64,000 nucleotides of DNA from Salinimicrobium sp035607535 (GTDB taxonomy: Bacteria > Bacteroidota > Bacteroidia > Flavobacteriales > Flavobacteriaceae), in contig NZ_JAYDZX010000006.1 in the NCBI RefSeq assembly GCF_035607535.1, positions 1-64,000 on the forward strand, written 5' to 3'. How positions within the stretch are numbered: position 1 is the first letter of the stretch; each line of letters opens with the position of its first letter. The translations under genes were made by a program, and so were the position numbers. The notes under the pieces were generated by a model. It made no database searches, had not been told where the DNA came from, and saw only the letters and a list, made by a program, of their open reading frames with translations. Shown one piece after another: positions 1-8,387 of the stretch.

Positions 1-143
1 TTAGTACAAAGTTAAAAAATCAAGAGGAAAAAAGGAGAGTCACATTAGGATTTAATCATAGTATCTGAAAGGGTTGAGAACTTGGAAAGGTTTAGAACAC
101 CGAAAGGATAGAACCTAAAAGGGTTGAACAGGGTGCAAAAACA

Positions 144-173
144 AAACCCCGCCTCTTTTCAGAAGCGGGGTTT
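144..173 (-). terminator. Rho-independent terminator of nrdJ
   Basis: The sequence holds arms AAACCCCGC and GCGGGGTTT around a short loop. Read on the minus strand the right arm runs into TTTTGTTTTT, as expected for the end of the gene that stops at 204. Upstream of it (about 69-131) are four loose copies of a GAAAGGnTnnGAAC-like phrase with no evident function. Confidence 0.85.
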
Positions 174-203
174 CTATTTACCGGGGGACAGAATTAAAAT
201 TGA

Positions 204-2759
204 TTATCCACACTTGGAGTAACCACAGCTTTTACATACCAGGCATCCTTCAGAAAAAATGATTCCTTCAGGATCTCCACATTCCCCGCATTCTTTATCG
301 GCTGCAGGAGTACCATCGGGTACGAATTGCTTAAGGGCACGAACCACACCTGCTTTCCAGGTATTGATGCTTTCGTCTAGCAGGTTCAGGTTGTTGATAA
401 GATCTACTACATAAGGAATTGGCATTCCGTGGCGAAGTACTCCGGAGATCAGCTTCGCATAATTCCAGTATTCCTCATTAAATGACCTTGAAAGTCCTTC
501 AATAGTTACTTTATATCCGTGCTTATCACAGAACTGGAAATCGTATCTCGATTTACCATCTTCATCGCGGTTCTTGATCACATAGCCTTTCTCCACCCAC
601 TGCGGCAGATTGAAAACATCTTCCATTTTCCCGGTGAAGATCTCGTATGGACGATCGTTCAGGATACCAACCACTGCAAGCCATTTTTCTTTTTCGTTAT
701 TGAAACGAATGATCTTTGACTCCAGTTTCTTTGGACGTTTTGGCGCATAAGTTTCAGCAAAGACACTTTCCTTACTTGCGTCTTTCTTCCCTTTATCATC
801 TGAAGAAACCAAAATTCCACTTCTCGAACCGTCGCGGTACACGGTGATTCCTTTAAGTCCTTTTTGCCAAGACTCAATATAGATATCACTTACCTTCTCC
901 TGACTCACATCGGAAGCAAGGTTGATCGTTGAACTAATGGAGTGCGTGGTATATTTTTGAACCAGCGCCTGCATTTCTACACGCTTTTGCCAGTTTATTT
1001 CTGAAGCAGTTGCACCGGCATACGGACTTTGTTCAATAGCTTCTTTGCCCGAAGCCTCCATCCAGGTCTTCACTTTAGGGTGGTAAACAGTGAATTCCTC
1101 AAAAGCATCTCCTGTATCATCAACAAAGGCCACTTTTGCATTGGAGCCTGAAGCGTTAACTTTTCTTCTTCTCTTGTAAGACAGCATGAAAACCGGCTCA
1201 ATTCCAGAAGAAGTTTGCGCAAGCATACTCAAACTTCCGGTTGGAGCTACAGTACTAATCGAGATGTTCCTTCTCCCGTGCTGCATCATACGGGTGTAAA
1301 GCTCAGGAAAATCTTTCTTCATCATTTGCACAAAATCTGACTGCTCTTCAATGGCCGGATCAAAAACCTTGAACGGCTCTCTGGTGATGGCCATATCAAT
1401 ACTACTGTCAAATTCACCTCTTAGCTTTGTCTGCATGATCTTATCAACCACCTCAAGAGCTTCATCTGTATCAAATTTCACTCCAAGAGCAGCAACAGCA
1501 TCGGCAAGGGCAGTAAATCCAAGCCCGGTACGTCTACCATTCTTACCATTTTCGGCAAGTAATTTCCAGGTGTCGATCTCGTTCTTCTTGATGAAATCTG
1601 GCTCCTCATCCTGGTCGATCTTGGCGAGGATCTTTTCCACGGCTTCGAGCTCAAGATCTACAAGGTCATCCATCAACCTTTGAGTCTCATAGATCACTTT
1701 ATAGAACTTCTCGTGATTGAAGGAAGCATTTTCAGTAAAAGGATTGTCGACAAAATTGTAAAGGTTAACCGCAATCAACCGGCAGGAATCTCCACCCTGC
1801 ATTGCGATCTCCGAACATGGATTTGTTGAGCTGTTCTTAAATCCGGGATAAAAGGAAGAGGTTGAATAGGTATGTTGTTTATCCCAAAAGATCAACCCCG
1901 GCTCTGCAGTATTGTGAGCACATTTAATAATGGTGTCCCATAACTCTTTTGCACGTACTTTTTTGGTGTATTTAGGATTTGGGCTGTCGATTGGCCAGCG
2001 TAATGTGAAATCGGTATCCTCGGTAACGGCTTTCATAAATTCGTCTGAAAGTCTAAGAGAAATATTCGCCCCGGTTACCTTTTTAAGATCCTGTTTAATT
2101 GTGATAAAATCCTCAACGTCGGGGTGAGCTACATCAATAGTGAGCATTAAAGCCCCTCGACGGCCATTTTGGGCAACTTCCCGCGTGGTGTTGGAGAAAC
2201 GCTCCATAAAGGAAACAGCTCCGGTAGTAGTCCCGGCTGCGTTAGAAACCTGTGCATTCTTAGGACGCAGGCCCGAAAGGTCCACTCCTACCCCACAACG
2301 TCTTTTGAACAATTGTACTAATTGTTGATCTGTATGTAAAATCCCACCGTAAGAATCATAGACCGGGGGAACTACCACACAGTTGGAGAGGGAAGCGATC
2401 ATTTGGTCATTCCCGAGGGCCGCCATGACACTACCCTGTGGAATGCTGTATTTAAAGTCCTTGAACAGTTGAAAAATTCTTTCCTCACTCAAAAACTCCC
2501 TGGATTTCCCATACTCAGACAGATTTTCTTTCCCAGCTGCACGGTCTGCATATTTTGCTTCCATACGGGCAAATTCCTTTGCCATTCGCCTGTGCATATC
2601 ATCTGGGGTTAGTTCTAAAAATTTTCCTTTTTTGTCTTTTACTGCATACTTATTTATCCAGGTAGTGGCTGCAAGCTCGTCATTTTTAAAATATTTTAAA
2701 CATGCTTGCAGTACCTCATCATAGGTATAAGTCTGGGTGCTAAATAATTCTTCAACCAT
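204..2759 (-). CDS. nrdJ: Adenosylcobalamin-dependent (class II) ribonucleotide reductase
   Basis: This enzyme reduces ribonucleotides to deoxyribonucleotides in the cytoplasm, using a cobalamin-generated thiyl radical, and so needs no oxygen or NrdB partner. The 851-residue protein carries the NPCSEIAMQGGDSC active-site loop around residue 314, followed by the NLYNFV stretch, then the NGRRTGLGFTALADA segment. The C-terminus is a cysteine-rich zinc-ribbon tail (CGECG ... CKSCGYSKCG) that ends in the reductant-accepting cysteines. Length and order fit the long NrdJ subfamily. The ATG at 2759 is the only start that keeps the whole N-terminus. It is a single-gene unit with its own terminator at 144-173. 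I looked for a cobalamin riboswitch in the 300-base leader and saw none. Confidence 0.95.
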   Translation of the reverse strand: MVEELFSTQTYTYDEVLQACLKYFKNDELAATTWINKYAVKDKKGKFLELTPDDMHRRMAKEFARMEAKYADRAAGKENLSEYGKSREFLSEERIFQLFKDFKYSIPQGSVMAALGNDQMIASLSNCVVVPPVYDSYGGILHTDQQLVQLFKRRCGVGVDLSGLRPKNAQVSNAAGTTTGAVSFMERFSNTTREVAQNGRRGALMLTIDVAHPDVEDFITIKQDLKKVTGANISLRLSDEFMKAVTEDTDFTLRWPIDSPNPKYTKKVRAKELWDTIIKCAHNTAEPGLIFWDKQHTYSTSSFYPGFKNSSTNPCSEIAMQGGDSCRLIAVNLYNFVDNPFTENASFNHEKFYKVIYETQRLMDDLVDLELEAVEKILAKIDQDEEPDFIKKNEIDTWKLLAENGKNGRRTGLGFTALADAVAALGVKFDTDEALEVVDKIMQTKLRGEFDSSIDMAITREPFKVFDPAIEEQSDFVQMMKKDFPELYTRMMQHGRRNISISTVAPTGSLSMLAQTSSGIEPVFMLSYKRRRKVNASGSNAKVAFVDDTGDAFEEFTVYHPKVKTWMEASGKEAIEQSPYAGATASEINWQKRVEMQALVQKYTTHSISSTINLASDVSQEKVSDIYIESWQKGLKGITVYRDGSRSGILVSSDDKGKKDASKESVFAETYAPKRPKKLESKIIRFNNEKEKWLAVVGILNDRPYEIFTGKMEDVFNLPQWVEKGYVIKNRDEDGKSRYDFQFCDKHGYKVTIEGLSRSFNEEYWNYAKLISGVLRHGMPIPYVVDLINNLNLLDESINTWKAGVVRALKQFVPDGTPAADKECGECGDPEGIIFSEGCLVCKSCGYSKCG

Positions 2760-3066
2760 GGCGTTTGTTTTTTGTTTAACTTGAAAGAGGAGTAAAGTTA
2801 TTTTAATTCCTGAGTTTTGAAAGATGAGGTAATGCTTTCTTATTAACTAAAGACTGTTGAAAAAAAAATCAGTTTTTTTTCTGAAAAATGGCATTTTCGT
2901 TCAGCCCTTGCTACTCCTAATTCCGCTGAATTTTTAATGCAGAATTCCGACTAAAAAAATATTAACAACAACCTGAATATTTTTTTAAACTCTTGTTAAG
3001 TGACTGTGGCAGAAGTCCTTTTTGTCATAACTTCAAGTGCTAACTTTCTTAAAAAATCAATAAATT
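2760..3066. other. Divergent intergenic region between nrdJ and the channel-like gene
   Basis: 307 bases without a gene. It is AT-rich and must hold the promoters of both divergent genes. The one clear structure is the palindrome at 2885-2897, listed separately. No riboswitch-like fold or small open frame with a convincing ribosome site was seen. Confidence 0.6.
2885..2897. promoter_or_regulatory. Palindrome AAAATGGCATTTT (copy 1 of 4)
   Basis: A perfect 6+1+6 palindrome in the divergent nrdJ/channel-gene intergenic region, about 170 bases before the ATG at 3067. The same AAAATGNCATTTT core recurs at 42771, 57071 and 63064, always upstream of a gene. A role as the operator of an unidentified regulator is inference. 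Confidence 0.45.
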
Positions 3067-4449
3067 ATGGAAACTCAACTGGAAAATATCGGCGAGAGTA
3101 TCGCCAATTTTTTGCCCGAATTACTGGGTGCCTTACTTGTCCTTTTAATTGGATGGCTTATTGCAAAAGGCATCAAGGCGGTAGTGGTAAAACTCATGCG
3201 AAGAACCTCCTGGGATGAACGCATTTTTGGAGGGGGAAACGTAGATGACACAAATGAATTTGTGGGTAATATTTTCTATTACCTTATAATGATCATCGTC
3301 CTGTTGATCGCCCTGGAGGTTTTAGGAATAAGTGAAGTTCTTACTCCCCTGGAAAATATGCTCAATGAATTCCTCATGTTCATTCCAAACCTAATTGGAG
3401 CTCTTCTTATAGCTTTTATTGGTTACGTGCTCGCAAAATTTGTTGCCAACCTCATAAATATTGGAGGTGGATTATTAGACCGGCTGGTCGATAAAACAGG
3501 ATTTAAAGATACAGACCGTCTGGTAACCGTACTAAGAAAGCTGGTCTTTATCATTATTTTTATCCCTTTCCTTATTCAGGCCTTTAATACGCTAAGGCTC
3601 GATGCGATTTCTGAACCTGCCAATGATATACTTTATGGCTTTACAGAATTGATCGGGGAAATCATTATTGCTGCTCTTATCCTTCTGGTCTTTGTTTGGG
3701 GAGGAAGATACCTGGCAAATTTTCTTGAGGACCTGTTTAAAAGCATGGGCCTGGATCGTACTGCGGAAAAAATTCAGATCCACAACATGATAGGCTCCGG
3801 CCAATCCCTGTCCAGACTGGTGGCCAACCTTATCTATTTCTTCCTGGTCTTTTTTGGTATCATAACAGCAGTGGAGATCCTGGGACTCTCAAGACTCACC
3901 GAGATCCTACACCAGATCCTTGAAGTTACGGGACAAATTATCTTTGGCCTCATCATACTTGCTATTGGTAATTACATCTCGCTGTTGATCTACAACACCA
4001 TGACCCGCTCCAGCAAGAACCATTTCATTGCGAGTGTTATTCGCTGGGCCTCGCTGGCGCTCTTTATAGCCATTGCTTTAAGGACCATGGGAATTGCAAA
4101 CGAGATCGTGGAACTGGCATTTGGATTGATCCTTGGCGCCATTGCAGTTGCTGTAGCGCTAAGCTATGGATTGGGAGGTCGTGAGGCAGCCGGAGAGCAC
4201 TTTAAGGATATTATCCAGAAGTTTCGCAAAGAGGCTTCGGAAGCAAGGGATCCGGCTAAAGATAGTCCCGATGTTCGCAACACCGGAAGAAGTTTCCCTC
4301 CCGAAGGAACCGGCGCCGGTAATGCGAGTACTCCACGAACTCCGGACACCTCTACCGGTGAAGCTCCAACAAAACAGAATCCTCCCGGAGACCGGGATAA
4401 AGACAGACCGGGCGGGGCAGGCTCCAATGGACCTGTTGATCCTACCTAA
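3067..4449 (+). CDS. Mechanosensitive-channel-family protein with repeated conserved TM helices
   Basis: A 460-residue inner-membrane protein with roughly nine hydrophobic segments spread over residues 15-385. The repeated pattern LLxALLVLLIGWLIAKGI (residues 20-37), later IGALLIAFIGYVLAKFVANLI, and again LIILAIGNYISLLIY, matches the conserved TM-helix repeat (PF05552 type) found in proteins annotated as mechanosensitive ion channels. The beta domain of true MscS is not evident. The last 75 residues are a hydrophilic Gly/Pro/Thr-rich tail, probably disordered and cytoplasmic. Its physiological role (osmotic protection) is inferred from family name only. It is preceded by the AAAATGNCATTTT palindrome, as is the MscS-type gene at 63113, and followed by a strong hairpin terminator. 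Confidence 0.8.
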   Translation: METQLENIGESIANFLPELLGALLVLLIGWLIAKGIKAVVVKLMRRTSWDERIFGGGNVDDTNEFVGNIFYYLIMIIVLLIALEVLGISEVLTPLENMLNEFLMFIPNLIGALLIAFIGYVLAKFVANLINIGGGLLDRLVDKTGFKDTDRLVTVLRKLVFIIIFIPFLIQAFNTLRLDAISEPANDILYGFTELIGEIIIAALILLVFVWGGRYLANFLEDLFKSMGLDRTAEKIQIHNMIGSGQSLSRLVANLIYFFLVFFGIITAVEILGLSRLTEILHQILEVTGQIIFGLIILAIGNYISLLIYNTMTRSSKNHFIASVIRWASLALFIAIALRTMGIANEIVELAFGLILGAIAVAVALSYGLGGREAAGEHFKDIIQKFRKEASEARDPAKDSPDVRNTGRSFPPEGTGAGNASTPRTPDTSTGEAPTKQNPPGDRDKDRPGGAGSNGPVDPT

Positions 4450-4473
4450 TCCGGGAAACATGTTTAAAAACAC

Positions 4474-4498
4474 AAAAGCCACGTTTTGCGTGGCTTTT
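4474..4498 (+). terminator. Terminator between convergent genes
   Basis: Stem AAAAGCCACG / CGTGGCTTTT with a five-base loop, followed by a T run on the plus strand. The A run on the left also gives a T run on the minus strand, so it can serve both the channel-like gene and the convergent gene that ends at 4520. Confidence 0.85.
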
Positions 4499-4519
4499 TT
4501 CTTCTTCAGCTAAGACCTA

Positions 4520-5347
4520 TTAAAGCTCCAGCTGGACCATTACCGGAAGGTGATCTGACGGATATCTCAGATCTTTAGAATCACTAAGAACAGCATATTT
4601 CCTCACCTTTACATCTCCCTTAGTAAAAATGTAATCAATACGCGGGGTTACTGGTTTATGGAATTCATACGCGTTAAAAGTTCCTTCGGATCCAAAAATA
4701 TGCGCTGCACTTTCTTTTGTGTCCTTATAATATGAAGCTAAGAACCCGATCTCGTCTGTTTCCGGCTCAAGATTGAGATCCCCCATTAGAATGACAGGAA
4801 GATCTTCTTTATTAAGTTCTGATATCTTTTTATGTATAAGGCGTACACTCTGTTTTCTCGCCTCTATCCCTACATGATCAAAATGGGTATTGAAAACCCA
4901 GAATTCTCTACCCGATTTTTTCACCATGAACCTTCCATAGGTACATACCCGCGGATAAGAGGCATCCCATCCCTTTCCGGGAACCCGGGGTGTAGAAGAA
5001 AGCCAGAAGGTTCCCTGCTCCAGCAGTTTAAATTTTTCAGGTTTAAAGAATATAGCGCTGAATTCCCCTTTTTGAGCCCCATCATCGCGGCCTCTTCCGA
5101 AGTAATTATAGCTGTTGAGCTCATTTTTCAGAAATTCCAGCTGAGAAAGCAAAGCCTCCTGCACGCCAAAAATATCGGGTTCATGGTACTTCAACTGGGC
5201 GGCAAGAAAATCCTTGCGTTGCGACCAGCTGTTCTCGCCATCATTTTCATTGGCATATTTAATATTGTAGGTCATGACCTCCAGCTGGGCCTGCGCAGAA
5301 AAATTCATAAGTAAACAAATCATTATTAAGGTCCCGGGTAACTTCAT
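4520..5347 (-). CDS. Secreted endonuclease/exonuclease/phosphatase-fold hydrolase
   Basis: A 275-residue protein with a signal peptide (hydrophobic residues 5-18, cleavage likely after AQA). The Mg-dependent EEP (DNase I-like) fold is recognisable in order: MTYNIKYAN near residue 25, the catalytic VQEAL glutamate near 61, GDLNLEP near 186, RIDYIF near 238 and the terminal SDHLPV near 264. The substrate could be a phosphodiester in nucleic acid or a phospho-lipid or sugar. Nothing in the sequence decides, and the exported location favours scavenging. The start codon overlaps the upstream oxidoreductase stop by four bases (ATGA at 5344-5347), so the two are translationally coupled. Confidence 0.85.
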   Translation of the reverse strand: MKLPGTLIMICLLMNFSAQAQLEVMTYNIKYANENDGENSWSQRKDFLAAQLKYHEPDIFGVQEALLSQLEFLKNELNSYNYFGRGRDDGAQKGEFSAIFFKPEKFKLLEQGTFWLSSTPRVPGKGWDASYPRVCTYGRFMVKKSGREFWVFNTHFDHVGIEARKQSVRLIHKKISELNKEDLPVILMGDLNLEPETDEIGFLASYYKDTKESAAHIFGSEGTFNAYEFHKPVTPRIDYIFTKGDVKVRKYAVLSDSKDLRYPSDHLPVMVQLEL

Positions 5348-6555
5348 ATCATTTCTCCCGTTACATAATCCTGGAGATACTCGAATTTTTTGGTAAGTCT
5401 TCCATTTTGAGTCATTCTTGCCCGTTGTAGGACCCCGTCTTTGTCTCCATTAAAAAAGGCGGGCAACACGTGCTCCAGGAACATTTCTCCAAATCCTTCG
5501 CTTGCATCTTTTGGCAGCTCACAGGGAAGATTGTCTACTGCCATTACTACAATAGCACCGGCCTCCCGAAAATCTACTTCTCTTTCTTCCTGCGGGTCAT
5601 AGCCGTAAAGAGGCTCTGCAATGGTCGACGGCCGAATCGTGCTGGCGATAGGCCCGGCGATATCACAGGAAATATCGGCTATGTACTTTATTTTAAAATC
5701 TGGTGCTTTGGCATCTTCTGCAGTGAAAAAGGCAGGAGCTCCCTGCCCGTAGAAATGTCCGGCGATAAAGAAATCTGTAACCCGGGTAAATTTCCTGAAA
5801 TCGGATTCATAATGTTCCGGATGCCGGTAAAAGTCGGCATTATTAGTTAGCGTTGCATCTTTTCGCTTATTGTAGTCCAGCACATCAATATGACAATAGA
5901 CGGGCTCATCAAAGTCTTTATTGAGATAGTCTTCAACTTCTACTTTTCTAATTTTAAGGTGATCGAGAATTTCCCGGGCTCCAAAGGCAACTTTTCCACT
6001 TCCGGTAAGCAGGATCTTAAAGGGCTCCAGCTGTATTTTGTCCAGCTCTGCCAACATGGCATTAAGATCGGAAAGACTTTCGGCTTTAGGGAGCTCAAAA
6101 GTGTCATTTTTGAGCCCTATTCCGCGCAAGCCGTTATAAGCGCCTACCAGACCGGCATATCTTCCGAAGCCAATAAGTCGGCCGCCGGTTTCGTTTACGA
6201 TCACTTCATGGTCGAAAAGCTCGATATTGTTCCGGAGGATCTCCCGCAAAAGATCCCGGTTATAGGGTTGTTTTTTGATAGTATGAGAAAAGAAAAAGTA
6301 TTTTTTGTTGGGGATAAGATAAGGAAGCGGCACTTCCTTCACGCCCAGCATCACATCACAGTCTGATATATCTTCGGAAACTTCAAACCCGGCTTCCCTG
6401 TATTCGTCATCTTTAAAGATGCGAATGTCTGAACTTTCCACCTTGAATTCGGCTTCAGGAAACTGCTTCTTTGCCTCTTGTAGTTTTTGGGGAGAAAAGA
6501 CTACACGGCGATCGGGAGGAGTTTTACGCTCTTTAATAAGGGCAAATTTTATCAT
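5344..6555 (-). CDS. NAD(P)-dependent oxidoreductase, saccharopine/alanine dehydrogenase-like
   Basis: A 403-residue cytoplasmic dehydrogenase. The N-terminus (IKFALIKERKTPPDRRVVF) matches the alanine-dehydrogenase/transhydrogenase N-terminal domain. LLTGSGKVAFGAREIL (about residues 180-195) is a Rossmann glycine loop, and later parts fit the LOR/saccharopine dehydrogenase group. The exact amino-acid substrate is not determined. An open frame continues upstream to 6912, but that extension runs antisense through ssrA and lacks homologous character, so the ATG at 6553-6555 is chosen. It forms an operon with the secreted EEP protein (ATGA overlap). Confidence 0.85.
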   Translation of the reverse strand: MIKFALIKERKTPPDRRVVFSPQKLQEAKKQFPEAEFKVESSDIRIFKDDEYREAGFEVSEDISDCDVMLGVKEVPLPYLIPNKKYFFFSHTIKKQPYNRDLLREILRNNIELFDHEVIVNETGGRLIGFGRYAGLVGAYNGLRGIGLKNDTFELPKAESLSDLNAMLAELDKIQLEPFKILLTGSGKVAFGAREILDHLKIRKVEVEDYLNKDFDEPVYCHIDVLDYNKRKDATLTNNADFYRHPEHYESDFRKFTRVTDFFIAGHFYGQGAPAFFTAEDAKAPDFKIKYIADISCDIAGPIASTIRPSTIAEPLYGYDPQEEREVDFREAGAIVVMAVDNLPCELPKDASEGFGEMFLEHVLPAFFNGDKDGVLQRARMTQNGRLTKKFEYLQDYVTGEMI

Positions 6556-6775
6556 AGCAGAACAGCTGTTGTTTTGTTTGAATTTCCCAAATATAAGAAT
6601 TAAAAGAGGTGCGAAAAAAGACTTAAGATCGCTTGGCTCCAAGAACCAGAAGCCAGGACAGGACAGTGTAAAATAAATTATCTTTAAATTTAAAAGCTGA
6701 TATAAATTCTTAGCTTTGTCACTAATAATACTGGCATGGAAAATGCAGTAAACTTGCAGAAGTTCTTTACATATT

Positions 6776-7172
6776 GGGGTCGACTTGGTTTTGACAGCGA
6801 GTCTAATTGAGTTGTAAGCACGTCGAGCGCTGGGAAATAGCTCGTAAATCTCATTTTTCACACTTTTTAAACGGCGAGAATAACTACGCCTTGGCTGCAT
6901 AATCCGAATCATAGTAGGATATGCTTAGTCCCTACAAGGTAGGGAGCCGAGATGTCTCGCGGGAGCCTTGATTTACGGCGCCCGCACCAGAGGCACCGAC
7001 AAAGTAAATATAGGAACTGCAGGGCCTTGATGCAGTTCTGAAACTCAATTGAGGATAAGTGTGCAGTTGGTGGTTTTCGGCCGGCTGTACATCGAAAAAC
7101 AAACGAAAACTAAACGTGTAGAAAGCTTCTGAATTGCTTGTTTGGACGAGGGTTCGAACCCCTCCGACTCCA
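6776..7172 (+). ncRNA. ssrA: Transfer-messenger RNA (tmRNA)
   Basis: Rescues stalled ribosomes and tags nascent peptides. The 5' end GGGGTCG pairs with CGACTCC at 7165-7171, giving the tRNA-Ala-like acceptor stem with G-U at the third pair, and the T arm GGTTCGAACCCC is at 7150-7162. The discriminator A is 7172. The tag frame at 6873-6902 reads GENNYALAA followed by TAA, ending in the LAA degron expected for ClpXP delivery. The genome reads CCT after the discriminator, so the terminal CCA is not encoded and must be added. The boundaries are set by the acceptor stem. Confidence 0.95.
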
Positions 7173-7173
7173 C

Positions 7174-7223
7174 CTTCGCTCGCCGAAGCTCATTTTTGAG
7201 CGAAGGCGAGCTTTTTTATTTTT
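7174..7223 (+). terminator. Terminator-like hairpin after ssrA
   Basis: GCTCGCC and GGCGAGC arms with an inner GCTCA/TGAGC stem, followed by TTTTTTATTTTTA. It begins three bases after the tmRNA discriminator and is the natural ssrA terminator. A near-copy lies at 7345-7392. Confidence 0.8.
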
Positions 7224-7301
7224 AGCAGTTAATAAAGATTTCGATCCAATGTGTGGACGAGCTACGGTGGACGCTGTCCACTAATTAAATATTCTTTATA
7301 G
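7174..7301 (+). repeat. ssrA 3'-flank direct repeat, copy 1
   Basis: The block holds a terminator-like hairpin (7174-7223) and the phrase GGACGCTGTCC plus an AT-rich run ending TTTATAG (7269-7301). The same two elements recur in the same order at 7345-7435. In copy 2 the GIY-YIG start codon follows immediately, while no gene follows copy 1. Confidence 0.75.
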
Positions 7302-7344
7302 AGATAAGAACATAGATAATCTTCCTTTCCAGATCTCCATTATT

Positions 7345-7435
7345 CTTCGCTCGCCGGAGCTTTTTTGAGCGAATGCGAGCTTTTTTATTCTTACCTTTCA
7401 ACTTGGACGCTGTCCTCTGATTTAATCTTTTATAG
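7345..7435 (+). repeat. ssrA 3'-flank direct repeat, copy 2
   Basis: Second copy of the hairpin (CTTCGCTCGCCGGAGC ... GCGAGCTTTTTTATT) and of GGACGCTGTCC ... TTTTATAG. Spacing between the two elements is shorter than in copy 1. It ends exactly one base before the ATG at 7436 and so forms the leader of the GIY-YIG gene. Confidence 0.75.
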
Positions 7436-7684
7436 ATGGAAACACAAGCATGGACGGTTTACTTATTAAGATGCTCAAATGATTCTGTTTATGTTGGATG
7501 TACTTCAAATCTTGAGCAGAGATTGAAAGAGCATAATTATGGAAAAGTAAAATCCACACAATACAGGATTCCTGTTTCGGTGATTACGCAGATTATATTT
7601 CACGATAAATATAAAGCCTACCTATTTGAAAAGTATCTGAAAACAGGGTCAGGAAGAGCTTTTCTTAATAAAAGGTTCTTGTAA
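7436..7684 (+). CDS. Small GIY-YIG nuclease-domain protein
   Basis: An 82-residue single-domain protein. VYLLRC (residues 8-13) and VYVGCTSNLEQRLKEHN (19-35) are the GIY and YIG motifs with the catalytic arginine, and the C-terminus has the usual FEKYLKTGSGRAFLNKRF ending of the UPF0213/YhbQ-like group. It may nick DNA, but cellular roles of these stand-alone proteins are largely unknown. Its whole upstream leader is a copy of the ssrA downstream flank, which suggests it arrived, or was duplicated, as a unit linked to the ssrA 3' end. Confidence 0.85.
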   Translation: METQAWTVYLLRCSNDSVYVGCTSNLEQRLKEHNYGKVKSTQYRIPVSVITQIIFHDKYKAYLFEKYLKTGSGRAFLNKRFL

Positions 7685-7822
7685 GTTCTGCCAAACATTT
7701 CCACTTAATCAGTTTTTGTTCACTTTAAATCACCCGGTCCGCAGGGCCGGATTTATTTTTTGTTCAACCAGTACAAGAAACCTCATCTTTTATCGCGTTG
7801 CCTCATTATCTACGAGTTTACT

Positions 7823-8148
7823 GAAGTACGAAGTAAGAAATGTGGTTAGGAGTTATGAGTTCAGAGATAGGTTACCGGTTGCCCGTTGCCAGTTCAGCAT
7901 GTCATCCAGAGCGAAGTTTTTGGGGAGCGAAGCCCGCCAACCGGCCGGCAGGGATCTCTTGAAAGTACGGTTTTAGAAGTCCGATTTTAGGAGTACGAAG
8001 TTAGAAATGTAGTTAGGAGTTATGAGTTCAGAGATATGTTGCCTGTTGCCCGTTGCCAGTTCAGCATGTCATCCAGAGCGAAACTTGTGCGGAGCGAAGC
8101 CCGCCTACAGGCCGGCAGGAATTCCTCGGAAGTAAGGTTTTAGAAGTA
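7823..8148. repeat. Tandem 165-base repeat array, part 1 (two units)
   Basis: Two units begin GAAGTACGAAG at 7823 and GAGTACGAAG at 7991. Each runs through GTTAGGAGTTATGAGTTC, the TTGCCCGTTGCCAGTTC phrase, CATCCAGAGCGAA, and a GC-rich CCGGCCGGCAGG palindromic centre. The first is an AAGTTTT-type unit and the second an AAACTTG-type unit, the same alternation seen in part 2. The CATCCAGAGCGAA...GGGATCTC segment resembles the widely dispersed Bacteroidota intergenic repeat of the form GTCATCCTGAGCGnAG...GGATCTC. A short open frame crosses this region and is not considered a gene. Confidence 0.85.
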
Positions 8149-8323
8149 AACTTAGGAATTGTTAGTTTAGAGTTACACTAACGATTATTCATTGTGAGAC
8201 TATGGAGTAATGATTTGACCTTACTTGCAATTTGGTGCTTTCAATTTAACTGCCGACTAACCACTGCACACTGCATACTCATTTATTAAACATTAAACAT
8301 TAATCCTTAATCCTTTCAAAAAT
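8002..8323. repeat. 322-base direct repeat, copy 1
   Basis: Aligned by eye without gaps to 9945-10266 at a constant offset of 1943 bases. I found only two mismatches, both in the segment following CAATTTGGTGCTTT. It includes the end of one tandem unit and about 170 bases of unique spacer that ends in ATTAAACATTAAACATTAAT. Confidence 0.9.
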
Positions 8324-8387
8324 TCGAATACAGAAACAAACTCCTCCTCTCCTAATTCGCGTTAGCCAAAATCCTACGGCGCCCTTA
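8324..8387 (+). pseudogene. Decayed head of the gene at 10265
   Basis: Directly after the 322-base repeat, the bases match the first 60 or so of the gene at 10265 (shared ACAGAAACAAACTCCTCC and GGCGCCCTTA), but the ATG is lost, small indels shift the frame, and the match stops at 8387. The last bases coincide with the stop codon of the convergent nucleotidase gene, so the junction of the rearrangement is there. Confidence 0.7.

Noticed and set aside
2760..3066. Cobalamin riboswitch before nrdJ
   Set aside because: I looked for the conserved B12-box-type core and multi-helix layout and found neither.
4159..4513. Open frames on both strands over the channel gene's tail
   Set aside because: Shadow frames of the Gly/Pro-rich 3' end of the gene at 3067.
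6556..6912. N-terminal extension of the oxidoreductase frame up to 6912
   Set aside because: It runs antisense through ssrA, has no family resemblance, and the ATG at 6555 begins exactly at the conserved N-terminus.
7716..7976. 86-residue open frame
   Set aside because: It lies in the tandem repeat array, and its composition follows the repeats.
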